Positions 33,933 to 41,870 of a stretch of 64,000 nucleotides of DNA are shown here, in pieces. The DNA is taken from assembly GCA_963747735.1 (NCBI GenBank), contig CAVVGE010000026.1, positions 1 through 64,000 on the forward strand. The letters run 5' to 3'. The stretch's first letter is position 1. Every line of letters begins with the position of its first letter. This DNA is from AP-15 sp963747735. GTDB lineage: Bacteria; Pseudomonadota; Alphaproteobacteria; ATCC43930; CGMCC-115725. Both the position numbers and the translations under genes were made by a program. The notes below the pieces were generated by a model, which saw only the letters and a program-made list of their open reading frames with translations, did not search any database and was not told where the DNA came from.

Positions 33933-35132
33933 TCACCACGCTTCCCGGCCGCGGGTGGGGCGGGCCGGCGCCCCGGCGGTGGCGGCCGCCTGCTCGGCTT
34001 CGTGCTTGTCGAACATGGCTTTGGCGGCGGCGTTGCGGCGGGCGCTGAATTCGGCTCGGTTGTCGCCGCACCATTCATAGGAGGCGGCGCGCGGAGTGTT
34101 GGCGCGGCTGAAATGCGGCATCACGTAGCGGGCGTAGAGCTCGTAGGAGCGCTTTGTCGCCTCGAAATCGGCCCAGTTGTGCGCCTGGTGCAGGAAGGCG
34201 CCGAACGTGCCTTGCTTTTCGTGAAGCCGCTCGATCAATCGGATCGCGTCGTCGGGGGTGCCGCACACGCCGTAGCGGTTCTCGACAAACCATTCGAGCG
34301 GGTCCTTGCCCGCCGGCACGATAAAACGCGGCTGGTTGTTGTTGAGGTAGCCGAGGTAGCGCTCGAAGCCGAATTTGGCGTTCTGGTAAGCCTGGGCGCG
34401 GGTTTCGGCGATGTGCATCGGGCCAACGAGGCGCAGGCGCTGCGGGTCCATTTCGCGGCCGTGCCCGGCGGCGACGTCGCAGGCGATCCCCCAATTCGAG
34501 CCGAGCGCGTCAAAGCCGAACGGGTTGGTCGCGGCGACGCAGATCATGCCGAGATCGTATTTGCCGGCGAGCCGGCCGCCCGAGGGCGTGATCGCGCTGA
34601 CCACCGCCATCTCGGGGTGGGGCTTGGTGTAAGGCAGGAGGTGCAGGCGGCATTCCTGCATCGTGTACCAGTCGGTCTTCTCGGTGACGATTTCGCCGTT
34701 GAAGAGGCGCAGGATCACGTCGATCGCCTCGGCCATGCGGTCGCGCTGGGTCAAGGGGTCGATCCCCATCATGATCGCGTCCGAGGCGAGGAGGCCGGGC
34801 CCCGCGCCGAACATGACCCGGCCGCGGGTCATATGGTCGAGCTGGACGATGCGGTCGGCGACCATCATCGGGTGGTGATAGGGGAGCGAGACGACGCCGG
34901 TGCCGAGGCGGATATGGCGGGTGCGCTCGGCGGCAAAGGCGATAAAGATCTCGGGCGAGGAGATGATCTCGTAGCCGGCCGAATGGTGCTCGCCGATCCA
35001 GGCTTCGTGAAACCCGAGCCGGTCGAGCCATTGGATCAGCTCGAGGTCGCGCTCGAGGCACTGGGTCGGGTTCTCCTCGTTCGGATGAAACGGCGGCAGA
35101 AAGATCCCGTGGCGAAGATGGTCGAGCGGCAT
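33933..35132 (-). CDS. LLM-class flavin-dependent oxidoreductase, copy 1
   Basis: A 399-residue luciferase-like TIM-barrel monooxygenase using FMNH2. Family landmarks are 'WIGEHHSAGYEIISSPEIFIAF', 'RLGTGVVSLPYHHP', 'VMFGAGPGLLASDA' and 'TDWYTMQECRLHLLPYTKPHPEM'. It keeps its native 24-residue C-terminal tail ('EAEQAAATAGAPARPTRGREAW'), which copy 2 has lost. It is divergently arranged with ridA copy 1 (78 nt apart). About 96% identical to copy 2 over 375 residues. Substrate unknown. Confidence 0.9.
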   Translation of the reverse strand: MPLDHLRHGIFLPPFHPNEENPTQCLERDLELIQWLDRLGFHEAWIGEHHSAGYEIISSPEIFIAFAAERTRHIRLGTGVVSLPYHHPMMVADRIVQLDHMTRGRVMFGAGPGLLASDAIMMGIDPLTQRDRMAEAIDVILRLFNGEIVTEKTDWYTMQECRLHLLPYTKPHPEMAVVSAITPSGGRLAGKYDLGMICVAATNPFGFDALGSNWGIACDVAAGHGREMDPQRLRLVGPMHIAETRAQAYQNAKFGFERYLGYLNNNQPRFIVPAGKDPLEWFVENRYGVCGTPDDAIRLIERLHEKQGTFGAFLHQAHNWADFEATKRSYELYARYVMPHFSRANTPRAASYEWCGDNRAEFSARRNAAAKAMFDKHEAEQAAATAGAPARPTRGREAW

Positions 35133-35209
35133 CGTGGGCCTCGCTCCGATTGGCGCCGGAGAGGCGCAAGGGCTATCATCGGGGCCGCATTATAGGGAAA
35201 GGGGAAAGG

Positions 35210-35626
35210 ATGGCGATCAAGCGCGAGAAGATTCAGCCGCAAGGCATCCATGTGCGGCTGGTCGACGGCCAGGCGCGCTACACCCAGGTCGTCACCGTCA
35301 GCGGCACCGGCAAGATGATCTTTGTCGCCGGGCAATTGGCGCGCGACGCCAACGGGGTCTGCGTCGGCAAGGGCGATATGCGGGCGCAAATCCAGCAGGT
35401 CGGCGAGAACATCAAGACCTGTCTCGAAGCCGCCGGCGCCTCTCTCGCCGACATCGTCAAGACCAACACCTACGTCACAAATTACGAGGAGTTCGCGAAG
35501 CACCCCGACATGCGGATGCGCTATTTCGGCCCGGCGACGCCGACCTCGACGACGGTCCAAATCAGTCGCCTCGCCGACCCCGACGCGATGATCGAGATCG
35601 AAGCGATCGCCGTCATCGACGGCTGA
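35210..35626 (+). CDS. RidA/YjgF-family protein, copy 1
   Basis: A 138-residue RidA-like protein of the chorismate-mutase-like trimeric fold. Visible features are 'YTQVVTVSGTGKMIFVAGQLARD' and 'IVKTNTYVTNYEEFAKHPDMRMRYFG'. The C-terminal 'MIEIEAIAVID' replaces the canonical 'VEIEAVA' pattern containing the catalytic-site Glu. Such proteins hydrolyse enamines/imines. The ribosome site GGGGAAAGG precedes ATG 35210. Divergent from the LLM gene; the pairing suggests one pathway, perhaps pyrimidine-type (Rut-like) or other ring cleavage, which is inference. Identical in protein to copy 2. Confidence 0.9.
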   Translation: MAIKREKIQPQGIHVRLVDGQARYTQVVTVSGTGKMIFVAGQLARDANGVCVGKGDMRAQIQQVGENIKTCLEAAGASLADIVKTNTYVTNYEEFAKHPDMRMRYFGPATPTSTTVQISRLADPDAMIEIEAIAVIDG

Positions 35627-35683
35627 CCGGCCGCAAGCCGGCCCGCGTGCCTCGCTGCGAGCCGGTCGGGCGGCGCCGGGATT

Positions 35684-35818
35684 TTAGTGATGCACGTCGG
35701 GGTTCGGGCATTCGTCGCGGACCTGCTGGTACTGGTGGCCGTCAAACCGCGCCTCGCACGGTGCGTAGATCCGGCGATAGCCGTGATCGCGTTGATCCAC
35801 GAGCGAGTCCGCAGCCAT
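35684..35818 (-). pseudogene. C-terminal fragment of the secreted Cys-rich protein family
   Basis: A 44-codon frame 'MAADSLVDQRDHGYRRIYAP' ending 'QQVRDECPNPDVHH'. The last 36 residues are the C-terminus of the family at 35839-36324, with several substitutions, so it is a diverged partial copy rather than a recent slip. It lacks the signal peptide and the 'WCGTAGC' core. Repeated exactly at 38074. Confidence 0.7.
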
Positions 35819-35838
35819 GACGGCCGCGCGAAGAGACG

Positions 35839-36324
35839 TTAATGATACACCTGAGGGTTGGGGCATTCCTCGCGGAGCTGTTGATACTCGCGGCCGTCGA
35901 ACCGCGCCTCGCACGGCGCGTAGATGCGGCGATACCCGTGATCGCGATGCCGCAGCACGGTAAACGTCTTGTCTCCCATGCCGTCATAAAGCAGCCTGCA
36001 TGTCCGGTAGGATCCCGGTTCGCCGATCAGCATTGGACACCCGGCGGTCCCGCACCACCCATCCGCCTCAAAGAGGTAGACGTAGTCCGGCAGTCCTCTG
36101 CTATTAAGCATAGTAGTCGCCACCTGCCCTATTCTTATCATCTCCTTATGGAATTGCCGAGTCCAACTGATATCGAGGAGCTGCTTCAAACAGAGCGTTT
36201 GAGAGTCGTCTAATCTCCCGGCGAAGCTCAGCTCTTGCGCGTCAACGAGAGAAAACGCCGAGACCGCGATCCACGCCGAAACGGCCAGTAGCGGCGCGGC
36301 GCTGCACCTCACCAGCTTATTCAT
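35839..36324 (-). CDS. small secreted Cys-rich protein (candidate immunity protein), copy a
   Basis: A 161-residue exported protein. A signal peptide (about 1-30, 'SAAPLLAVSAWIAVSAFSLVDA') precedes a mature part with 'DYVYLFEADGWCGTAGCPMLIG', 'CRLLYDGMGDKTFTVL' and 'RDHGYRRIYAPCEARFDGREYQQ'. Five conserved cysteines suggest disulfides in the periplasm. The ATG overlaps the stop of the upstream tail (ATGAATAA, 36317-36324), here the chimeric end of LLM copy 2. Four further full or partial paralogues lie downstream to 40678. The placement behind lysozyme-fold-like tails suggests an inhibitor or immunity role; unproven. Confidence 0.75.
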   Translation of the reverse strand: MNKLVRCSAAPLLAVSAWIAVSAFSLVDAQELSFAGRLDDSQTLCLKQLLDISWTRQFHKEMIRIGQVATTMLNSRGLPDYVYLFEADGWCGTAGCPMLIGEPGSYRTCRLLYDGMGDKTFTVLRHRDHGYRRIYAPCEARFDGREYQQLREECPNPQVYH

Positions 36325-37522
36325 AGCTGGCGTCCGAGAACGTCCGCAGCCGCGTTTCGATGGGCCGATCCGGCAGCTTCAGACGAAGCCCGTGCTTGTC
36401 GAACATGGCTTTGGCGGCGGCGTTGCGGCGGGCGCTGAATTCGGCGCGGTTGTCGCCACACCATTCATAGGAGGCGGCGCGCGGCGTGTTGGCGCGGCTG
36501 AAGTGGGGCATCACGTAGCGGGCGTAGAGCTCGTAGGAGCGCTTGGTCGCCTCGAAATCGGCCCAGTTGTGCGCCTGGTGTAGGAAAGCGCCGAAGCTGC
36601 CCTGCTTTTCGTAAAGCCGCTCGATCAGCGCGATGGCGTCGTCGGGGGTGCCGCACACGCCGTAGCGGTTCTCGACAAACCATTCGAGCGGGTCCTTGCC
36701 CGCGGGTACCAAAAAACGCGGCTGGTTGTTGTTGAGGTAGCCGAGGTAGCGCTCAAAGCCGAATTTGGCGTTCTCGCAGGCCTGGGCGCGGGTCTCGGCG
36801 ATGTGCATCGGGCCGACGAGACGCAGGCGCTGCGGGTCCATCGCGCGGCCGAGCCCGGCCGCGACATCGCAGGCGATCCCCCAATTCGAGCCGAGCGCGT
36901 CAAAGCCGAAGGGGTTGGTCGCGGCGACACAGATCATGCCGAGGTCGTATTTGCCGGCGAGCCTCCCGCCCGATGGGGTGACCGCGCTGACCACCGCCAT
37001 CTCCGGGTGGGGCTTGGTGTAAGGCAGCAGGTGCAGCCGGCATTCCTGCATCGTGTACCAGTCGGTCTTCTCGGTGACGATTTCGCCCTGGAACAGGCGC
37101 AGGATCACGTCGATGGCTTCGGCCATGCGGTCGCGCTGGGTCAGGGGGTCGATCCCCATCATGATCGCGTCCGACGCGAGGAGACCGGGCCCGGCGCCGA
37201 ACATGACCCGGCCGCGCGTCATATGGTCGAGCTGGACGATGCGGTCGGCGACCATCATCGGATGGTGGTAGGGGAGCGAGACGACGCCGGTGCCGAGGCG
37301 GATATGCCGGGTGCGCTCGGCGGCAAAGGCGATGAATATCTCAGGCGAGCTGATGATCTCGTACCCGGCCGAATGGTGCTCGCCGATCCAGGCCTCCTGA
37401 AACCCGAGCTTGTCGAGCCATTGGATCAGCTCGAGGTCGCGCTCGAGGCACTGGGTCGGGTTCTCCTCGTTCGGGTGAAACGGCGGCAGAAAGATCCCGT
37501 GGCGAAGATTGGTGAGCGGCAT
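36317..37522 (-). CDS. LLM-class oxidoreductase copy 2 with chimeric C-terminus
   Basis: A 401-residue paralogue of the product of 33933. After 'AAAKAMFDKH' the native tail is replaced by 'GLRLKLPDRPIETRLRTFSD' plus ASYE, which is the end of the effector-like protein family at 39798-41715. The fusion was created at the junction of the 2,390-bp duplication. The catalytic barrel is complete, so activity may be kept. Its stop overlaps the start of the secreted Cys-rich gene by 8 nt, an arrangement inherited from the effector tail. Divergent from ridA copy 2. Confidence 0.9.
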   Translation of the reverse strand: MPLTNLRHGIFLPPFHPNEENPTQCLERDLELIQWLDKLGFQEAWIGEHHSAGYEIISSPEIFIAFAAERTRHIRLGTGVVSLPYHHPMMVADRIVQLDHMTRGRVMFGAGPGLLASDAIMMGIDPLTQRDRMAEAIDVILRLFQGEIVTEKTDWYTMQECRLHLLPYTKPHPEMAVVSAVTPSGGRLAGKYDLGMICVAATNPFGFDALGSNWGIACDVAAGLGRAMDPQRLRLVGPMHIAETRAQACENAKFGFERYLGYLNNNQPRFLVPAGKDPLEWFVENRYGVCGTPDDAIALIERLYEKQGSFGAFLHQAHNWADFEATKRSYELYARYVMPHFSRANTPRAASYEWCGDNRAEFSARRNAAAKAMFDKHGLRLKLPDRPIETRLRTFSDASYE

Positions 37523-37599
37523 GAGGGGCCTCGCTCCGATTGGCGCCGGAGAGGCGCAAGGGCTATCATCGGGGCCGCATTATAGGGAAAGGGGAAAGG

Positions 37600-38016
37600 A
37601 TGGCGATCAAGCGCGAGAAGATTCAGCCGCAAGGCATCCATGTGCGGCTGGTCGACGGCCAGGCGCGCTACACCCAGGTCGTCACCGTCAGCGGCACCGG
37701 CAAGATGATCTTTGTCGCCGGGCAATTGGCGCGCGACGCCAACGGGGTCTGCGTCGGCAAGGGCGATATGCGGGCGCAAATCCAGCAGGTCGGCGAGAAC
37801 ATCAAGACCTGTCTCGAAGCCGCCGGCGCCTCTCTCGCCGACATCGTCAAGACCAACACCTACGTCACAAATTACGAGGAGTTCGCGAAGCACCCCGACA
37901 TGCGGATGCGCTATTTCGGCCCGGCGACGCCGACCTCGACGACGGTCCAAATCAGTCGCCTCGCCGACCCCGACGCGATGATCGAGATCGAAGCGATCGC
38001 CGTCATCGACGGCTGA
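37600..38016 (+). CDS. RidA/YjgF-family protein, copy 2
   Basis: Identical in protein sequence (138 residues) to the copy at 35210, with the same leader and ribosome site. It is divergent from LLM copy 2. No sign of relaxation: no amino-acid change has accumulated, in contrast to about 14 changes in the linked LLM gene. This indicates recent duplication with conversion, or strong constraint. Confidence 0.9.
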   Translation: MAIKREKIQPQGIHVRLVDGQARYTQVVTVSGTGKMIFVAGQLARDANGVCVGKGDMRAQIQQVGENIKTCLEAAGASLADIVKTNTYVTNYEEFAKHPDMRMRYFGPATPTSTTVQISRLADPDAMIEIEAIAVIDG

Positions 38017-38073
38017 CCGGCCGCAAGCCGGCCCGCGTGCCTCGCTGCGAGCCGGTCGGGCGGCGCCGGGATT

Positions 38074-38208
38074 TTAGTGATGCACGTCGGGGTTCGGGCA
38101 TTCGTCGCGGACCTGCTGGTACTGGTGGCCGTCAAACCGGGCCTCGCACGGTGCGTAGATCCGGCGATAGCCGTGATCGCGTTGATCCACGAGCGAGTCC
38201 GCAGCCAT
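38074..38208 (-). pseudogene. second copy of the C-terminal Cys-rich fragment
   Basis: Same 44-codon frame as 35684-35818, carried along in duplication unit 2. It ends 'DECPNPDVHH'. It remains too short to fold as the family domain. Confidence 0.7.
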
Positions 38209-38228
38209 GACGGCCGCGCGAAGAGACG

Positions 38229-38714
38229 TTAATGATACACCTGAGGGTTGGGGCATTCCTCGCGGAGCTGTTGATACTCGCGGCCGTCGAACCGCGCCTC
38301 GCACGGCGCGTAGATGCGGCGATACCCGTGATCGCGATGCCGCAGCACGGTAAACGTCTTGTCTCCCATGCCGTCATAAAGCAGCCTGCATGTCCGGTAG
38401 GATCCCGGTTCGCCGATCAGCATTGGACACCCGGCGGTCCCGCACCACCCATCCGCCTCAAAGAGGTAGACGTAGTCCGGCAGTCCTCTGCTATTAAGCA
38501 TAGTAGTCGCCACCTGCCCTATTCTTATCATCTCCTTATGGAATTGCCGAGTCCAACTGATATCGAGGAGCTGCTTCAAACAGAGCGTTTGAGAGTCATC
38601 TAATCTCCCGGCGAAGCTCAGCTCTTGCGCGTCAACGAGAGAAAACGCCGAGACCGCGATCCACGCCGAAACGGCCAGTAGCGGCGCGGCGCTGCACCTC
38701 ACCAGCTTATTCAT
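38229..38714 (-). CDS. small secreted Cys-rich protein, copy b
   Basis: A 161-residue protein identical to copy a (35839-36324), with the same signal peptide and five cysteines. The ATG at 38714 overlaps TAA of an orphan effector tail ('LPDRPIETRLRTFSDASYE', 38707-38767) exactly as in the other copies. In the DNA the only changes seen are isolated substitutions. Being the duplicated twin, it doubles dosage of the candidate immunity gene. Confidence 0.75.
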   Translation of the reverse strand: MNKLVRCSAAPLLAVSAWIAVSAFSLVDAQELSFAGRLDDSQTLCLKQLLDISWTRQFHKEMIRIGQVATTMLNSRGLPDYVYLFEADGWCGTAGCPMLIGEPGSYRTCRLLYDGMGDKTFTVLRHRDHGYRRIYAPCEARFDGREYQQLREECPNPQVYH

Positions 38715-38767
38715 AGCTGGCGTCCGAGAACGTCCGCAGCCGCGTTTCGATGGGCCGATCCGGCAGC

Positions 38768-38974
38768 GGCATAACCGCCGCGCCAGACGCCAACCGTATT
38801 CGGCCGCATACCAAGCTCGCGCCCGACCGCGTCGTTGCACTTACCCTCCAAACAACCGAGCACAATCTTAGGCCCGTTCCACCAGGCGGGCCTCCGCCGT
38901 GCGACTGTGGGCCGAGCCGTCAACTCGGCCCGCTGCTCCGCCGAGCAGGTCAAGGCGATCGCCACCCGTGCCAT
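38768..38974 (-). mobile_element. IS630-family transposase N-terminal remnant
   Basis: ATG 38974 opens 'MARVAIALTCSAEQRAEL' followed by 'KIVLGCLEGKCNDAVGREL' and 'NTVGVWRGGYAA', the helix-turn-helix N-terminus of IS630-family transposases, with an internal deletion after residue ~25. The DDE catalytic domain is absent and the frame fuses to the effector tail at 38767. It interrupts an effector-like copy whose two halves lie at 39015-39297 and 38707-38767. Confidence 0.72.
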
Positions 38975-39014
38975 CGTGATACCTCAGATGGTATGCTCAA
39001 CTGAGGCATCCTAC

Positions 39015-39297
39015 TTAATATCGCATATAAACGCAATCAGACATAGCGGTGGCCCTCGCGCCCCAGCGGTGAGCTGCCGCGATTATGCCGGCCCGAGTAA
39101 CCGGGAAACGCGCCTTGGGCCCGTCTATCGTCTCGCCAATGTGAGAGAAGGACCCGTTCGTCCGCAATTGCCGGACCATGTCATCAAGATAATCGGTCAG
39201 CGCCTTTTCTTGCGCCTCGGGATCGGCGAGAAACGGCACGCGAATGAATGGCGTATTTCCCGGTCCAGTTCCCGGCGTGGTCCATCATGCCCGCCGG
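39015..39297 (-). pseudogene. orphan effector tail, copy 3 (interrupted)
   Basis: Reads 'PAGMMDHAGNWTGKYAIHSR', then a two-base loss near 39240 shifts the frame, and 'FLADPEAQEKALTDYLDDMVRQLRTNG' to 'FPVTRAGIIAAAHRWGARAT' follows to a stop at 39015. It matches the C-terminal half of the full-length protein at 40728-41715. The copy is cut before its terminal about 30 residues by IS630-like DNA. It lies behind copy 2 of the Cys-rich gene. Confidence 0.75.
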
Positions 39298-39319
39298 CTT
39301 TGCATTGAGGCGCTGCACT

Positions 39320-39805
39320 TTACCGAGGGGTTCGGGGGTTCGGGCATTCCTCATGGACCTGCTGATACTCGTGGCCGTCGAACCGCGCCTCGCATGGCGC
39401 GTAGATGCGGCGATAGCCGTGGTCGCGGCGCGGCAGCACCGTAAAGCTTTTGTCGCCCATGCCGTCATAAAGCAGCCGACACGTCGCGTCATGCTCTGGC
39501 TCGCCGATCAGGATCGGACACCCGGCGGTTCCGCACCGCCCATTCGTTTCAAAGAGATAGACATAATTCGGCATGCCTCTGTTGTTGAGAACAGCAGTTG
39601 CCACCTGCCCGATTCTCATCATCTCTTTATGGAATTGCTGGGTCCAGGCGATATCGAGAAGCTACTTCAGACAACTCTTTTGAGAGTCGCTCAATTTCCC
39701 GGTGAAGCTCAGCTCTTGAGCCTTGACGACAGAAGGCGCCGAGACCGCCATCCATGCCCACGCGGCCAGTAGCGGGGCGGCGCTGCACCTCCCCAGCTTA
39801 CTCAT
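39320..39805 (-). pseudogene. small secreted Cys-rich protein, copy c (nonsense mutation)
   Basis: ATG 39805 opens 'MSKLGRCSAAPLLAAWAW', with a signal peptide ending 'VVKAQ'. Codon 48 is TAG (39662-39664) where the paralogues have CAG (Gln in 'LKQLLDI'). Beyond it the frame is open and well conserved to 39320 ('YVYLFETNGRCGTAGC', 'RDHGYRRIYAPCEARFDG'). Only one base change is needed to restore it. Its start overlaps the stop of effector-tail copy 2 by 8 nt. Confidence 0.8.
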
Positions 39806-40217
39806 AGCTGGCACCCGAGAAGGTCCTTAGCCGGGTTTCAATCGGCCGGTCCGGGAGCTTCAGGCGAAGTCCTTTACTTGAGAAGCCATGGCCTTTGAGG
39901 CGCTTAAGATAATCGGTGGTCGCCGGCGCTCCCTCCCGGTGGGCTGCGGCGATGATCCCGGCTCGGGTCACCGGAAAGCGTGCTTTTAGACCGTCGATCG
40001 TCTCCCCGATGTAAGCGACAGCATCGTTCGCGTGGAGTAGCCGTATGTTGTCGTTAAGGTAATCGGTCAGCGCATTTTCCTGCGCCTCGGGATCGGCGAG
40101 GAACTCGGCGGGCGAATGGACGCCGTATTTCCCGGTCCAGTTCCCGGCGCGGTCCATCATGCCGGCCGCCGCGCCCGGAGCCCTGCACTTTACCGGGGCG
40201 TTTGGGGGTTCGGACAA
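39798..40217 (-). CDS. orphan effector tail, copy 2
   Basis: An open frame of up to 139 codons. Similarity to the full-length protein begins at 'AAGMMDRAGNWTGKYGVHS' (about 40172) and runs to the end: 'EFLADPEAQENALTDYLNDNIR', 'VAYIGETIDGLKARFPVTRAGIIAAAHREGAP', 'GLRLKLPDRPIETRLRTFSG' plus ASYE. It has no clear own start (only TTG 40217) and lacks the N-terminal half with the likely catalytic Glu. It is therefore a displaced C-terminal module, translationally coupled to the following Cys-rich gene. It may act by recombination with the full-length gene or be inert. Confidence 0.65.
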   Translation of the reverse strand: MSEPPNAPVKCRAPGAAAGMMDRAGNWTGKYGVHSPAEFLADPEAQENALTDYLNDNIRLLHANDAVAYIGETIDGLKARFPVTRAGIIAAAHREGAPATTDYLKRLKGHGFSSKGLRLKLPDRPIETRLRTFSGASYE

Positions 40218-40678
40218 TCCTCATGGACCGCTTGGTATCGGCGGCCGTCAAACCGCGCTTCGCACGGAGTGTAGATCCGGTGATAACCATGGTCGCGGCG
40301 TCGCAGCACTGCGAAACTCGTGTCTCCCATATCGTCATAAAGCAGCCGGCAACTGCCGTCCGACGCCAACTCGCCGATCAGCAGCGGGCAGCCGGCAGTG
40401 CCGCACCAGCCCTTTCCTTCGAAAATGTAGACGTAATCAGGGCGTCCCCGGTCATTCAACATTGCCGTGGCGACTCGCGCAATCTTCATCATTTCCGGCC
40501 GGGCCTTGGGCAAATACCTCCAATCACTGACACGAAGCAGCTTCCTTAAGCAATAAACTTGGAGATCGCCTAAATTTCGGGAAAATATCAGGTCCTGAGC
40601 GGTTGTATGAGTCGGTATGGCCACGATAAGCCCGAACATTGTCAGCCCTCTGACAACGATGACGCCGATTCTATTCAT
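40190..40678 (-). CDS. small secreted Cys-rich protein, copy d (most divergent)
   Basis: A 162-residue exported protein with signal peptide ('VVRGLTMFGLIVAIPTHTTAQ') and the family core 'DYVYIFEGKGWCGTAGCPLLIGE', 'CRLLYDDMGDTSFAVL', 'RDHGYHRIYTPCEARFDG'. It differs from copies a/b by roughly one-third of residues. ATG 40678 overlaps TAG (40671-40673) of the canonical end of the full-length effector-like gene. It is the natural partner of that gene by position. Confidence 0.78.
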   Translation of the reverse strand: MNRIGVIVVRGLTMFGLIVAIPTHTTAQDLIFSRNLGDLQVYCLRKLLRVSDWRYLPKARPEMMKIARVATAMLNDRGRPDYVYIFEGKGWCGTAGCPLLIGELASDGSCRLLYDDMGDTSFAVLRRRDHGYHRIYTPCEARFDGRRYQAVHEDCPNPQTPR

Positions 40679-40727
40679 AGCTTGCGCCCGAAAATATACG
40701 GATCCGCGTTTCAATGGCACGCTCCGA

Positions 40728-41715
40728 TCAATTCATGTCAAGTCTTCTGCTTCGAAATTCATTCGCCTTTATTTTATTCAGATAGCTGGATGTCGCCGGT
40801 GCGCCCTGGCGGTGGGCTGCGGCGATGATCCCGGCTCGGGTCACCGGAAAGCGCGCCTTCACGCCGTCGATCGTCTCGCCGATATGGGCGAAGGCGCCGT
40901 TGGCCCGAAGCTGGCGTATATTGTCATTGAGATAATCGGTCAGCGCCTTTTCTTGCGCTTCGGGATCGGCGAGGAATTCTGCCCGGGAGTGAATCCCGTA
41001 TTTTCCACTCCAGCGGCCGTTGTCATCGGTCATCCCCGCTGCCTGAAGACCAGGCGGCGTTAGCTGATATCGGCCGAGCGCGATATGGCGTTGGCCGTGA
41101 GAATCTGTGCGGTCGAGGACTGTGCCATAGCCGAAATTCTCGTTTCCGGCCGTTTGTTCGGCTATGGCCAGGCGGTTCCGGAAATCGGCGTTGGGGTAAT
41201 GCTCCCAGGCGCGCGCGACGGCCGGGCCGCTGCCGCCGGCGCTGGTCGGGATCGGGTTGCGGCCGCTGCTCCCGGCGCTGCCCTCATGGCCGTCGCCGAG
41301 TTCGTCGAGGATGAAGATGAAATTGTTACCGGTCTCCTCGGTCCATCGACCCTGCGCATCGCGCGGCTCGCCGGGGTTGAAACCGGCTTTCAACAACGTA
41401 TCGGTGCGCGCCAGCCGCTCGATCCACTCCTCGGGAATTTCGCCGAGGCGCAGCTGCACCGCTGCGATCATCGCGAGAGGCAGATTGCCTTCCGAAAGAT
41501 AACTCGCCGCGCGGCGCAGCCCGGCAACGCAACCCGTCGCGTCGGGCGACACCGGATAAGCCGCCGCCAACAAAGCCTCGATTTCGGCTGCCGGGCGCAT
41601 GCGATAGCCGCCCGACCGCGCTTCCACCGACCAGCTCCACCGGACCGAGCCAGACCCCGTCCTCGCCGCAATAGACGCCGCCCGTTGCGGCGCGGCGCTC
41701 CGCAAATTTGAACAT
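40728..41715 (-). CDS. full-length lysozyme-fold-like effector candidate
   Basis: ATG 41715 follows AAAGGGAGAG: 'MFKFAERRAATGGVYCGEDG'. A frame change near 41630 joins it to 'RMRPAAEIEALLAAAYPVSPDA' and 'FNPGEPRDAQGRWTEE', an N-terminal type seen in phage-related proteins. The C-terminal domain has 'RNRLAIAEQTAGNENFGYG', 'HIALGRYQLTPPGLQAAGM' and 'GIIAAAHRQGAP', a layout like SLT/goose-lysozyme enzymes (Glu, then G-x-x-Q, then A-H-x-G). TGA at 40728-40730 stops it 18 residues short; beyond it the same frame reads 'SERAIETRIRIFSGASYE' to TAG 40671. So it has a nonsense mutation, or the tail is dispensable. Peptidoglycan cleavage is inferred. Confidence 0.65.
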
Positions 41716-41870
41716 CGACTCTCCCTTTTGGAACGAACCATGAATCTTAATCAATGTCTTTCGATGTCAAGAGCGACGGCACGCGATCACTGCGCATTTG
41801 GGTCGGGCGGGCTTGCGGCCCCCTCGCGGCGACGCCATTGTCAGGCAGGAACAGCCGGAGGAATCCGATC

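Larger units (their letters stand above)
34001..36390. repeat. 2,390-bp tandem duplication, unit 1
   Basis: Positions p here correspond to p+2390 in unit 2. It contains most of LLM copy 1, ridA copy 1, a 44-residue fragment, the secreted Cys-rich protein copy and the last about 25 codons of an effector-like tail. The left breakpoint lies inside the LLM gene at CGTGCTTGTC. The ridA-to-secreted-protein part is nearly 100% identical to unit 2, while the LLM part has diverged by several percent. Confidence 0.9.
36391..38766. repeat. 2,390-bp tandem duplication, unit 2
   Basis: Second copy, matching unit 1 at an offset of 2,390. Identity stops abruptly at 38766 (CGGCAG), where the IS630-like remnant begins. 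Only scattered single differences are seen in the ridA and secreted-protein part (for example near 38134 and 38599). Confidence 0.9.

Noticed and set aside
34001..38766. Tandem duplication as a pure assembly artefact
   Set aside because: The two LLM genes differ at many positions and have different C-termini, which a collapsed or duplicated contig would not create; read depth should still be checked.
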